Part shown: piece after piece, positions 42,292-49,940 of the stretch | Layout of the letters: every line of letters begins with the position of its first letter | Numbering within the stretch: the first letter of the stretch is position 1 | Assembly (NCBI GenBank): GCA_963732005.1 | Contig: CAVSXT010000004.1 | Span: forward strand, 1,426,001 to 1,490,000 | Length of the DNA stretch: 64,000 nucleotides | Source: JASLEW01 sp963732005 | Lineage (GTDB): Bacteria > Acidobacteriota > Thermoanaerobaculia > Multivoradales > UBA5704 | Reading direction: 5' to 3' | Made by a program: the position numbers and the translations under genes | The notes under the pieces: generated by a model | The model's input: the letters and a program-made list of their open reading frames with translations, nothing else | Database searches by the model: none | What the model was told of the DNA's origin: nothing

Positions 42292-42297
42292 TAGACT
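42292..42297 (+). promoter_or_regulatory. -10 box TAGACT upstream of a mini-ORF and the ABC genes
   Basis: TAGACT ends eight bases before the ATG at 42306. A leaderless transcript would start at the mini-ORF rather than at the ABC ATPase gene. Confidence 0.4.
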
Positions 42298-42305
42298 TCG
42301 CACCC

Positions 42306-42329
42306 ATGGCGGGGTGGAGCGCGCGATGA
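42306..42329 (+). CDS. Possible seven-codon leader peptide coupled to the ABC ATPase gene
   Basis: ATG at 42306 reads MAGWSAR and then TGA at 42327-42329, which overlaps the ATG of the ABC ATPase (ATGA at 42326-42329). A TAGACT box eight bases upstream makes it the first start codon of the transcript, and no Shine-Dalgarno sequence is obvious before the ABC ATG. Translation of this mini-ORF could carry ribosomes to the ABC start. It may also be a chance arrangement. Confidence 0.35.
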   Translation: MAGWSAR

Positions 42330-43099
42330 TCGAGATCCGGGACCTGGTCAAGACCTATGACGGCTTCGCGGCGGTCGACGGCCTCTCGCTTGCCGTCGCC
42401 GGCGGCGAGATCGTCGGGCTGGTGGGGCCGAACGGCGCCGGCAAGACCACGACCCTGCGCTGCCTGGCCGGGATCCTGCCGCCGACGGCGGGGCGGATCG
42501 CGGTCGCCGGCTACGACCTCGAGACGCAGCCGATCGAGGCGCGACGCCGTCTGGCCTTCGTGCCCGACGAGCCGCGCCTGTTCGAGAACCTGACCGTCGC
42601 CGACCACATGAAGGTGATCGGGCGCATCTATGGCGTGGCCGATGCTCCCGAACGGTCGCGCCAGCTGCTGGCGGCCATGGAGCTGGCCGACCGCCCCGAC
42701 GCCTTCCCCGCCGAGCTGTCGCGCGGCATGAAGCAGAAGCTGATGATCGCGCTGGCGCTGCTCCACCGCCCCGGCGCCCTGATCCTGGACGAGCCGTTGA
42801 CCGGCCTCGATCCCGGCGCCATCCGGCGCATGAAGCGGACCATCGTCGAGCAAGCCCGGGCCGGCGCCGCAGTGCTGGTCTCCTCCCACCTGCTGGCGCT
42901 GGTGCAGGAGATCTGCGGCCGGGTGGTGATCGTGCAACGCGGGCGCCAGGTGCTCGCCGGCACCCTGGCCGAGATCCGTGCCGCCCTCCCCGACCTCGCC
43001 GCCGACGCCGATCTCGAGGAGATCTTCCTGCGCGCCACCGAGGGGGCCGACGCCGGCGCCGCCCTCGCACCCGGCAGCCCGGGGAACGAGCCGCGGTGA
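42326..43099 (+). CDS. ABC transporter ATP-binding protein
   Basis: The protein has 257 residues. Walker A is VGLVGPNGAGKTTTLRCLAG near residue 32, the signature LSRGMKQKLMIALALL lies near 132, Walker B is LILDEPLTGLDPGAIRRM near 152 and the H-loop is VLVSSHLLALVQEIC near 183. The signature motif reads LSRGM rather than LSGGQ, as in many ABC-2-type exporters (CcmA/NatA/DrrA group). Its stop overlaps the GTG start of the permease gene, so the two form one ABC-2-like transporter. Substrate unknown. The frame extends upstream to 41906, but ATG 42326 starts at the conserved IEIRDLVKTYDGFAAVD. Confidence 0.93.
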   Translation: MIEIRDLVKTYDGFAAVDGLSLAVAGGEIVGLVGPNGAGKTTTLRCLAGILPPTAGRIAVAGYDLETQPIEARRRLAFVPDEPRLFENLTVADHMKVIGRIYGVADAPERSRQLLAAMELADRPDAFPAELSRGMKQKLMIALALLHRPGALILDEPLTGLDPGAIRRMKRTIVEQARAGAAVLVSSHLLALVQEICGRVVIVQRGRQVLAGTLAEIRAALPDLAADADLEEIFLRATEGADAGAALAPGSPGNEPR

Positions 43100-45084
43100 A
43101 CGGCGCGCTGGTCGAGCTCGTCTGGCGCGGCTGCCGCGGCTCCCTGGTGCGGCGCGCGCGGCGGCTGCGGCAGCCGCGCTACCTGCTGGCTTTCCTGGCA
43201 TCGGCGGCCTACTTCGGCTTGATGGTGCTGCCCAGCTATCTCAACTGGTCCCGCCAGACGCGCGGCGCCTTCGGATCGGGGGGCGCCGCCGGGCCGTCCA
43301 CCCCGGCAGCAGGCTTGGGTGGGCTCGCCGGCGGGACGGGCCGGCTGGTGGCGATGGCGGCGGCGCTGGTCCTCGCGGCGACGCTGACGCTGATCTGGGC
43401 GCTCGCCTCGTCGAAACCGGCGCTGCGTCTCGGCGAGGCCGACCTCGACCTGCTGCTGCCGGCACCGCTGGCCCGACGCCAGCTGATCGCGCTGGCGATC
43501 TGGCGCCAGCAGGCAGGCCTGCTGCTCGGCGCCCTGGTGGTGACCCTGCTCCGCGGCTACGGCACGCCCGCCGCACGGCTGGCGCGCCTGCTCACGACCT
43601 GGGGGCTGCTGGCGCTGATCAACCTGCACGTCCAGGGGGTGAACCTGTGGAAGGCGCGGCTGCGCGAGCTGGCGCCGGCCGTCGCGCGACGCCGCGCCGC
43701 CATCGCGCTCGCGGCCAGCGGCGCCTGGTGGGTGGCGGTCGCCCTGGCGCTGCGCGCCGCCCTGGCGGCTCCCCTTGCCGCCGCCGCGGCCAGCACGGCG
43801 GCGACCACTGCGGGCGCGGCGGCAGGGGCGGGTGCCGGCGGCGGTCTGGCGGCGCTCGGGGACGCCATCCGCCAACTGGGCGGCTCACCGCCTCCCCTGC
43901 TCTGGGGACTGCTGGCGCCGTTCCGCTGGCTCGCGGCCGCGCTCATGGGCAGCGTCGGACCCGGCTTCCGGCAACCCGGTGTCGGCACCGGCCTCGCGGG
44001 CGGCGGGCTCAGCGGCCTCGGCGCGCCGCGAGGGCTGGCCGACGTCGCCTTCCTGCTGCTCCTGGTGGCGGTCCATTACGAGTGGGTGGTGCGCTCGCGG
44101 GCGCGCTTCGAGGACGCCGTGCTGCAACGGGCGCGGCGCCAGGCGGACCGGCGACGACGGCGGCCAGAGCTGCCGGCGCCCGCCGCCCGCGCCCGCCGTC
44201 GCGAGCCGTTCCGGCTGGCGCCGAGCGGCATGCCCGAAGCGGCCATCTACTGGAAGAACCTGCTCATCCCCAGCCGCCGGCCGCTGGCGCACCGCGCCGC
44301 CCTGGCGGCGCTCGCCGGCCTCGCGGCATGGGCGGCGGGAGCGGCGCTCGGCGCGCCCATGGCCTACGTCGCGCCGGTGGCCGGCGCCGGCTTCATGCTG
44401 ATGGTGATGGTCCCGCCGCTCTCCGGCCTCAACCTCCGCCACGACCTGCGTGCCGACCTGCTTCAGGTCGAGATCCTGCGACCCTGGCCGGTGCCCGGCT
44501 GGCGTCTGGTGGCCGCAGAGCTGCTGGCGCCCGCCACCACCGCCTGCACCTGGACGCTCGCCGGCTTCTGCATGGTGGTTGGCGCGGCGCTCGCGGCCGG
44601 CGGCCGCCTCGGCCGAGAGGACTATCTCCACCTGGCGGCGCGGTCCGACCCATGGCCGGGGCTGCCGGGCGCCAGCCCTCTCGGCGCGGTCGTGGCGCTC
44701 GGCGGCGCGGTGCTGCTCGCCGGCGTCCCGATCACCCTGCTGTCGAGCGCGCTGCAAAACGTCGCCACCCTGATGCTGCCGGGCTGGGTGACGCTCGGCT
44801 CGCGCGCCCGCGCCGGCTCAGGGCTGGCCGGCCAGCGCCTGCTGCTGCTGCTCGGCCAGTCCCTGGGGCTCGCCGCCGGTCTGGTGCCTTCCCTGCTGGT
44901 GGTGGCGGCGGCGCTGCTCGCCGGCAGCCGGCTGGGGCTGCGGCCGGCGGCCTGGCAGGCGCCGGCGCTGGCGCTGCTCGCCGCGCTGCCGCTGCTCGTC
45001 GAGGTCGGCTTGCTGGTGCGCGCCGGCGGCGCGCTCTGGGACCGCCTCGATCCGTCGCAGGAGCTGCTGCAACCGGAGGAGTGA
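43096..45084 (+). CDS. Large ABC transporter permease (ABC-2-like exporter)
   Basis: The protein has 662 residues and about twelve hydrophobic segments in two groups. The N-terminal group starts with YLLAFLASAAYFGLMVLPSYL, and a basic central loop (RARRQADRRRRRPELPAPAARARRREPF) is followed by PEAAIYWKNLLIPSRRPL. The second group contains MAYVAPVAGAGFMLMVMVPPLSGLNLRHDLRADLLQVEILRPWPV, a pattern found in putative ABC exporters whose two permease halves are fused. It starts at GTG 43096 inside the ATPase stop. With its ATPase it probably exports a lipid, peptide or polysaccharide precursor. Confidence 0.82.
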   Translation: MNGALVELVWRGCRGSLVRRARRLRQPRYLLAFLASAAYFGLMVLPSYLNWSRQTRGAFGSGGAAGPSTPAAGLGGLAGGTGRLVAMAAALVLAATLTLIWALASSKPALRLGEADLDLLLPAPLARRQLIALAIWRQQAGLLLGALVVTLLRGYGTPAARLARLLTTWGLLALINLHVQGVNLWKARLRELAPAVARRRAAIALAASGAWWVAVALALRAALAAPLAAAAASTAATTAGAAAGAGAGGGLAALGDAIRQLGGSPPPLLWGLLAPFRWLAAALMGSVGPGFRQPGVGTGLAGGGLSGLGAPRGLADVAFLLLLVAVHYEWVVRSRARFEDAVLQRARRQADRRRRRPELPAPAARARRREPFRLAPSGMPEAAIYWKNLLIPSRRPLAHRAALAALAGLAAWAAGAALGAPMAYVAPVAGAGFMLMVMVPPLSGLNLRHDLRADLLQVEILRPWPVPGWRLVAAELLAPATTACTWTLAGFCMVVGAALAAGGRLGREDYLHLAARSDPWPGLPGASPLGAVVALGGAVLLAGVPITLLSSALQNVATLMLPGWVTLGSRARAGSGLAGQRLLLLLGQSLGLAAGLVPSLLVVAAALLAGSRLGLRPAAWQAPALALLAALPLLVEVGLLVRAGGALWDRLDPSQELLQPEE

Positions 45085-45249
45085 GCCGAGATCGGAACCT
45101 AGCTCACGCAGCCCCGTCCCTTCCCGGCCAGCCTGAACCCCCCGGCCGCACGGCGGGACTCACTGGCGGGTTGAGCCCCGCAAACCTGAAACGGCGTGCC
45201 TCCGGGCGCCGGCGATCCCGACGGCAGCAAACGCGGCGGGGCGCTCCGG

Positions 45250-45255
45250 TATACT
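45250..45255 (+). promoter_or_regulatory. -10 box TATACT of the TPR/M28 operon
   Basis: TATACT lies in the 222-base gap behind the ABC permease gene, 51 bases before the ATG at 45307. No good -35 box is visible. Confidence 0.45.
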
Positions 45256-45306
45256 CGGCGACGCCACGCGACCCCGCTGCCGCTGCCATTCCAAGGAGAG
45301 CGCTCC

Positions 45307-46878
45307 ATGACCCGCACGCTTCGACTCCTCTTCGCCCTGGTCCTGTTGCCGGCACTGCTGGCGGCGCCGCTGGCCGCCACCTGCGGCGGCGGCGGCGGCG
45401 GCGGCATGGGCGGCGTCCGCCGCGGCGGCGGCAGCGGCGGCGGCCTTGGCGACCGCGGCGGATCGACGCCGGCCCCGACCTATCCGGTGCCATGGAGCGT
45501 CGTGCACACCGGCGAAGAAACCCCGGCGCCGCTCGCCGCTCCCGCCGGCGCACCGGTCGACAACCTGGTGGTCTACTGGTTCCCGACCTCGCAGCAGGAG
45601 GCGAAGGCTTCCGAGATGCAGGTGTCGCGGGAGCTCACCCTGCTGACCGCGCGCTGCGTCAGCCTGGTGCTGGTGCCGTCCGACAACACCCAGCTCCGCG
45701 GCCGCTTCCCCGGCGCCGCCGGCCCCTACGTGGTGCTGGCCGAGGCGGGCGGCAAGGAGCTCGGCCGGGTCGCCGCCGCGTCCGGTCCGCAGCTCAAGCC
45801 GGCGCCGGTCGAGAAACTGGTCAAGGGCGAGCTCAAGGGCCGCGAGGCGGCCCTCGGCCGCCAGCTCGACGCCGCGCGCGACAAGCAGAAGCGCGGCGAC
45901 GTCGAGGGCGCCGCCGCCATCTACCAGCAGGTCTGGGCGGAGCGCTGCCTGGTCCCGGGCAAGCTCCCGCAGCAGGCCGCCGAGGCGCTCAAGAAGCTTG
46001 GCCGGCCGGTGCCCGCGGACAGCGTCGGACGCCTGTCCTCGCCGGGGCAGCCGGAGACCGGGGCGAACCTGCAGGCTCCCCAGCTGACTGCCGCCGCGGA
46101 CCGGCGTATCGAACGGATCATGAACGCCGGTCTGGCGGCCGAGGACGCCGGCAGGTACCTGGCTGCCCGCGCCCAGTACGCGCGCGCCCATCGCCTCGAT
46201 CCGGCGGACCCGGTGCCGCTGCGCTACCTGGGCGAGCTGGACCGCCATCACACCGGAGACTGGGCGGCAGCCCGCCGCACCTTCGAGCAGCTCCTCGCCA
46301 TGCCCGCGGACCCGCTGTCGCAGGCGGTGGCGCTGCACGGGCTGGGCAAGATGACCATCCACGATGGCGACTTCGCCCGCGGCCTGTCGCTGATCGAGCA
46401 GTCGATCGCCACCTACCCGCTGCCGCTCGCCTACCGCAACCTGGCGGTCTACTGGAACTCGGAGGGCCAGGTCGAAAAGGCCCAGGGCTTCGCCGAGAAA
46501 GCGCTCGCCCTCGATCCCGACGACCCCTACACCCAGATCTTCGTCGCCGCCTTCACCGCCGAGGACGGCCGCCGCGACGAGGCGCTGCGGGTGGCGCATG
46601 CCAACGAGGACCTGCTCGCCGCCTCCTACAACCTGGCGGCGATCCACTGCCTGCTCGGTCACCGCGACCAGGCGCTGGCGCTGCTGCGGCGGCACTTCTA
46701 CGAGTACGAACGCTTCGACGCGGTGCGCGCCAAGGAGATGAAGGAAGCGCGCGAGGACATCGTCTTCACCGCGCTCAAGGCGGATCCCGCGTTCATCGCG
46801 CTCACCGCGAAGGCTGAAAGCGCCGCCACCCCGGCGGCCCGCCCCGCTGCGATGCCGGGCGCCAAGGTGACGCCGTGA
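45307..46878 (+). CDS. Exported TPR-repeat protein with thioredoxin-like domain
   Basis: The protein has 523 residues. A signal peptide (RLLFALVLLPALLAAPLAATC) ends in a cysteine, so it may be a lipoprotein, and is followed by a glycine-rich stretch. Residues 75-155 (NLVVYWFPTSQQEAKASEMQ, VSLVLVPSDNTQLRGRFPG, YVVLAEAGGKELGRV) look like a thioredoxin fold without a CxxC motif. From about residue 260 come tetratricopeptide repeats (MNAGLAAEDAGRYLAARAQY, WAAARRTFEQLLAMP, AYRNLAVYWNSEGQVEKAQG, YNLAAIHCLLGHRDQALALL). It probably serves as a periplasmic scaffold. The start has AAGGAGAG seven bases upstream. Its stop overlaps the GTG start of the M28 peptidase gene. Confidence 0.82.
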   Translation: MTRTLRLLFALVLLPALLAAPLAATCGGGGGGGMGGVRRGGGSGGGLGDRGGSTPAPTYPVPWSVVHTGEETPAPLAAPAGAPVDNLVVYWFPTSQQEAKASEMQVSRELTLLTARCVSLVLVPSDNTQLRGRFPGAAGPYVVLAEAGGKELGRVAAASGPQLKPAPVEKLVKGELKGREAALGRQLDAARDKQKRGDVEGAAAIYQQVWAERCLVPGKLPQQAAEALKKLGRPVPADSVGRLSSPGQPETGANLQAPQLTAAADRRIERIMNAGLAAEDAGRYLAARAQYARAHRLDPADPVPLRYLGELDRHHTGDWAAARRTFEQLLAMPADPLSQAVALHGLGKMTIHDGDFARGLSLIEQSIATYPLPLAYRNLAVYWNSEGQVEKAQGFAEKALALDPDDPYTQIFVAAFTAEDGRRDEALRVAHANEDLLAASYNLAAIHCLLGHRDQALALLRRHFYEYERFDAVRAKEMKEAREDIVFTALKADPAFIALTAKAESAATPAARPAAMPGAKVTP

Positions 46879-48275
46879 CGCGGGCACCACGGTGGCTCGT
46901 GCCGGCGCTGGCGCTGCTGGCCGCGGCGGCCGCGGCGGCCACGGCGGCCACCCCTGCCGGAACCGGGCCGGTCGCGGCGCCGCGCGATCCGGCCGAACCG
47001 CCGGCGAGCCGGCCGGCCGGCAGCCTGACGGCGCCGCCGGCTCCCACCGGCGCCATCGCCCGCGGCGCCGTCGACGAGGCCGGGCTGCGCGCGACCGTCG
47101 AGGAGCTGGCGGCCTGCGGCACGCGCCTGTCGCTGTCGTCGTGGACCGATCCGCGGCGCGGCATCGGCTGCGGCCGCGACCGGGTGGTGGCCCACTTCGA
47201 GGCCATTGCCCGCGCGGGCGGCGGCCGCCTGCAGGTGAGCGTCGATCGCTTCGAGGCCGAGAACCCGCGCACCGGCGGCAAGCCCGCCCATCTCGAGAAC
47301 GTGCTGGCGCTGCTGCCCGGCAGCGACGAGGCGCTGGCCAAGACCGTGTTCCTGGTCTCGGGGCACTTCGATTCGATGCCGAGCTCGGTGATGGATCCCG
47401 TCGCCGACGCGCCCGGCGCCGACGACGACGCCTCCGGCGTGGCGGTGGCGGTCGAGAGCGCCCGCCTGCTCGCCGGCGATCCCGCCAAACGCTACCGGGC
47501 GACGCTGCTGTTCGCCGCCGTCTCCGGCGAGGAGCAGGGACTGCTCGGCGGCATCCGGTTGCGCGAGTACCTGAAGGAACACAGCTACACCGTCGGCGGC
47601 TTCCTCGACAACGACATCGTCGGCGCCGACTTCGCGCCGGGAGCGCCGCACCGGGTGCGGCTGTTCTCGGGCGGCGGCCCGGACGGCGTCGATTCGCCGT
47701 CACGCGACCTGGCGCGGGCGGTCGAGGAGATCGCCGGCCGCGACGCGGTGCGGCTGGTCTACCGCCTGGACCGCCTGGGGCGCGGCGGCGATCACCGCCC
47801 CTTCGTCGAGGCCGGCCTGCCGGCGGTGCGCTTCACCGAGCCGCTCGAGGACTACGCCCACGAGCACCAGACGCCACGCGTCGAGGGCGGCCGCCAGTAC
47901 GGCGACCTGGTGAGGTTCCTCAATTTCTCCTTCCTGGGCGACGTCGCCAGGATCAACGCCGAAGCGCTGCGCCAGCTGGCGCTGGCGCCGGCGGCGCCGC
48001 GCGAAGTCACCATCTCGGGAGGCGTGACGCCGAGCGCCCATCTCGCCTGGCAGGCGGCGGCGGATCCGGAGCGCGCCGGCTTCGAGGTGCTGTGGCGCGA
48101 GACCACGGACCCGCGCTGGTCGGTCTACCAGGCGGTGCCGGGGACGGTTGCCGACGCGGCGCTCGAAGGCGTCTCGACCGACAACCACTTCTTCGCTCTG
48201 CGCGCCGTCGGCAGCAACGGCGCCCGCTCGCTGCCGGTCGCCGCCGTCCTCAAGCCCCCGCCGCCGAAGCCGTAG
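46875..48275 (+). CDS. Exported M28-family zinc aminopeptidase
   Basis: The protein has 466 residues. A signal peptide (WLVPALALLAAAAAAATAA) is followed by an M28 catalytic domain. The zinc ligands are seen in order: His in VSGHFDSMPSS near residue 163, Asp in GADDDASGVAVAVE near 180, the catalytic Glu pair in AVSGEEQGLLGG near 217, and His in GGDHRPFVEAGLP near 310, with YAHEHQTPR further on. The last hundred residues form an Fn3-like domain (EVTISGGVTPSAHLAWQAAADPERAGFEVLWRETTD). It removes amino acids or dipeptides from peptides outside the cytoplasm. The start GTG overlaps the TPR gene stop. Confidence 0.9.
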   Translation: MTRAPRWLVPALALLAAAAAAATAATPAGTGPVAAPRDPAEPPASRPAGSLTAPPAPTGAIARGAVDEAGLRATVEELAACGTRLSLSSWTDPRRGIGCGRDRVVAHFEAIARAGGGRLQVSVDRFEAENPRTGGKPAHLENVLALLPGSDEALAKTVFLVSGHFDSMPSSVMDPVADAPGADDDASGVAVAVESARLLAGDPAKRYRATLLFAAVSGEEQGLLGGIRLREYLKEHSYTVGGFLDNDIVGADFAPGAPHRVRLFSGGGPDGVDSPSRDLARAVEEIAGRDAVRLVYRLDRLGRGGDHRPFVEAGLPAVRFTEPLEDYAHEHQTPRVEGGRQYGDLVRFLNFSFLGDVARINAEALRQLALAPAAPREVTISGGVTPSAHLAWQAAADPERAGFEVLWRETTDPRWSVYQAVPGTVADAALEGVSTDNHFFALRAVGSNGARSLPVAAVLKPPPPKP

Positions 48276-48301
48276 CGCTCACTCCGTGCCCTGGTGACAA
48301 G

Positions 48302-48321
48302 GCACGCCTGACAGGGCGTGC
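48302..48321. terminator. Short hairpin behind the M28 peptidase gene
   Basis: GCACGCC, loop TGACAG and GGCGTGC form a perfect 7-bp stem 27 bases after the stop. There is no U tract, and the hairpin overlaps the -35 region of the next gene, so it could also be an operator. Confidence 0.35.
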
Positions 48322-48328
48322 GGTCTGG

Positions 48329-48334
48329 TAAGAT
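48329..48334 (+). promoter_or_regulatory. Extended -10 box TAAGAT of the 78-residue gene
   Basis: TGGTAAGAT (extended TGN element plus TAAGAT) directly follows the hairpin at 48302-48321 and lies 77 bases before the ATG at 48412. Confidence 0.4.
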
Positions 48335-48411
48335 ATGACGACTGCAAGACTCGCCGCGAGGTCGCCGGAGCACGGTCTGCGCGTCGCGGGAGAACGACAG
48401 GAGAGCGGTGG

Positions 48412-48648
48412 ATGGCATCCAATCAGGCATCGATGGCCCGGCGGCAGCGCGAGCGTGCGCGGATGCAGCAGGCGCAGGAAAAACTGGCGAAGCGGCAGGA
48501 GCGGCGCGAACAGAAGAAGGTCCCCGCGACGCGGGTCGACAACCCGATGGACGATCCGACCATCGACTGGAGCGAGGCCGTGCGTGAGGTCAAGCTTCCG
48601 GCGCTGCCCGAAGAAGTGACTCCCCCCCTCGAAGACGAAACCGCCTGA
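48412..48648 (+). CDS. Small highly charged protein of unknown function
   Basis: The protein has 78 residues. I do not recognise the family. The first half is very basic and helical (MARRQRERARMQQAQEKLAKRQERREQKK), of a kind that often binds nucleic acid or the ribosome. The second half is acidic with a short hydrophobic motif (DDPTIDWSEAVREVKLPALPEE). The start has AGGAGAG six bases upstream, and its own promoter-like box makes it likely to be expressed. It is convergent with the NFACT-R gene. Confidence 0.65.
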   Translation: MASNQASMARRQRERARMQQAQEKLAKRQERREQKKVPATRVDNPMDDPTIDWSEAVREVKLPALPEEVTPPLEDETA

Positions 48649-48702
48649 GCGCAGCTTTTCGTGAGCCGCGCCTGAGCCCGGGCAGCGGCCTGCCTCGATG
48701 AC

Positions 48703-48717
48703 GCCGGCAAGGCCGGC
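48703..48717. terminator. Small GC hairpin between convergent genes
   Basis: GCCGGC, AAG, GCCGGC: a 6-bp self-complementary stem in the gap between the small charged protein and the NFACT-R protein. No U tract. Confidence 0.25.
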
Positions 48718-48742
48718 CCCCCGCCAGCGGTCGCCTGGCCGC

Positions 48743-49222
48743 TCAGCCGCCGCGCCGGCCGGCCGGAGGAGCCGAGCCCGACGGCTCCGCCTCTTCCTCG
48801 GGTCCGCTCCACGGCGTCGCGTGGACCGTGCGATAGCGCCCCAGGAGCACCTGGCCCGGCGGCAGGCCGCGCGGCTTGCTCACCTCGCCGCAGGTCGTCA
48901 GATGCACCGCCACCCTGCCGCCGTGGCGCGCCTTGGAATACCGGGCCGCCAGCGCCGCCGCGAATTGCTCGGTCTCGCGCGGCAGCCGCTCGAGCCCTTC
49001 CGGATTGCGCACCACCACATGGGATCCCGACTCGCCGGCAACGTGCAGCCAGAAGTCGCGCGGCGCTCCCAGCTGCAAGCTCACCACCTCGTTGTCGGCG
49101 GCGGTGCGCCCGACCAGCACGGTCATGCCGTCCGGCGACACGAAGCGCCGTGCCACCGCCCGGCCATGCCACCGGCCGGCTTCGGGATCGGGGGGCGGCG
49201 GCGCCTGTCGATGCGCGCACAT
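48743..49222 (-). CDS. Stand-alone NFACT-R (DUF814) domain protein
   Basis: The protein has 159 residues. Nearly the whole protein is the NFACT-R RNA-binding domain: VSPDGMTVLVGRTAADNEVVSLQLGAPRDFWLHVAGESGSHVVVRN, where DFWLH...GSHVV is the family hallmark, and HLTTCGEVSKPRGLPPGQVLLGRYRTVHATP. The NFACT-N and coiled-coil parts of RqcH/FbpA-like proteins, which bind tRNA and the stalled ribosome, are missing. Single-domain members exist in many bacteria and their role is not settled. The start at 49222 is supported by a TATACT box exactly seven bases upstream; the longer frame to 49444 would begin upstream of it. Confidence 0.82.
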   Translation of the reverse strand: MCAHRQAPPPPDPEAGRWHGRAVARRFVSPDGMTVLVGRTAADNEVVSLQLGAPRDFWLHVAGESGSHVVVRNPEGLERLPRETEQFAAALAARYSKARHGGRVAVHLTTCGEVSKPRGLPPGQVLLGRYRTVHATPWSGPEEEAEPSGSAPPAGRRGG

Positions 49223-49229
49223 CCGGCGA

Positions 49230-49235
49230 AGTATA
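49230..49235 (-). promoter_or_regulatory. -10 box TATACT of the NFACT-R gene, leaderless type
   Basis: TATACT on the minus strand, then TCGCCGG (seven bases) and the ATG at 49222. Confidence 0.5.
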
Positions 49236-49343
49236 GGGAATCTACCCGCCGCAGGAAGCTCCGGCCGGGCTCGCCGGGTTAGGATGAGCACGGGCCGGGC
49301 ATGACGCCGGCGGGCCTGCACAGCGGACGTTGGGGGGATCGAG

Positions 49344-49826
49344 ATGGCGATTGCAGTCGGCGAGAGGATTCCGGACGTGAAGCTCAAGACGATCACCGAC
49401 GAAGGCATCCGGGAGGTTTCGACCGCCGAGCTCTGCCGAGGCAAGAAGGTGGTCCTGTTCGGGGTGCCAGGGGCCTACACCGGGACCTGCTCCACCAAGC
49501 ACCTGCCAGGCTTCGTGGAGCTGGTGGACCAGATCAAGGCCCGCGGCGTCGACGTGGTGGCATGCACCGCGGTCAACGACATCCACGTGCTGCGGGCCTG
49601 GGGGCGCGAGCACGGCACCGGCTCGAAGATCGAGCTGCTCGCGGACGGCAACGGCGAGCTGGCCCACGCCATGGGGCTCGAGCTGGACCTCCGGTCCGCC
49701 GGCATGGGCATCCGGTCCCAGCGCTACGCGGCGATCATCGAGGATGGGGTGATCCGCAGCCTGGCGACCGACCTCCCGGGGGAGGTGACGGGCAGCGGCG
49801 CCACCGCGGTCCTGCGGGAGCTGTAA
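49344..49826 (+). CDS. Peroxiredoxin, Prx5 type
   Basis: A 160-residue thiol peroxidase that reduces H2O2 and organic peroxides. The peroxidatic cysteine lies in LFGVPGAYTGTCSTKHLPGF near residue 50, the hallmark of the Prx5 subfamily (PGAxTxxCS). VVACTAVNDIHVLRAW near 73 contains another cysteine, which is common at this position. No fused glutaredoxin domain is present, so an external thiol reductant is needed. GGGGGG lies six bases before the start. Confidence 0.93.
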   Translation: MAIAVGERIPDVKLKTITDEGIREVSTAELCRGKKVVLFGVPGAYTGTCSTKHLPGFVELVDQIKARGVDVVACTAVNDIHVLRAWGREHGTGSKIELLADGNGELAHAMGLELDLRSAGMGIRSQRYAAIIEDGVIRSLATDLPGEVTGSGATAVLREL

Positions 49827-49853
49827 CCGAGGGGGCACAGGGGGATCCGACGC

Positions 49854-49917
49854 CGGCGCCGGGAGTGCCGCAGCCAGGCATTTGCCTGGCCACGGCTTCC
49901 TCCGGCGCCCGGCGCCG
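49854..49917. terminator. Large nested hairpin between convergent genes
   Basis: Outer arms CGGCGCCGGG (49854-49863) and CCCGGCGCCG (49908-49917) are perfect 10-bp complements. Inside, GCCG/CGGC (49867-49870 with 49893-49896) and GCCAGGC-ATTT-GCCTGGC (49873-49890) form further paired steps separated by symmetric CA mismatches. It lies between the peroxiredoxin stop and the acetate symporter stop and probably ends transcription from both sides. Confidence 0.55.
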
Positions 49918-49940
49918 TTGAGAAATACGTCGCTGACAGC

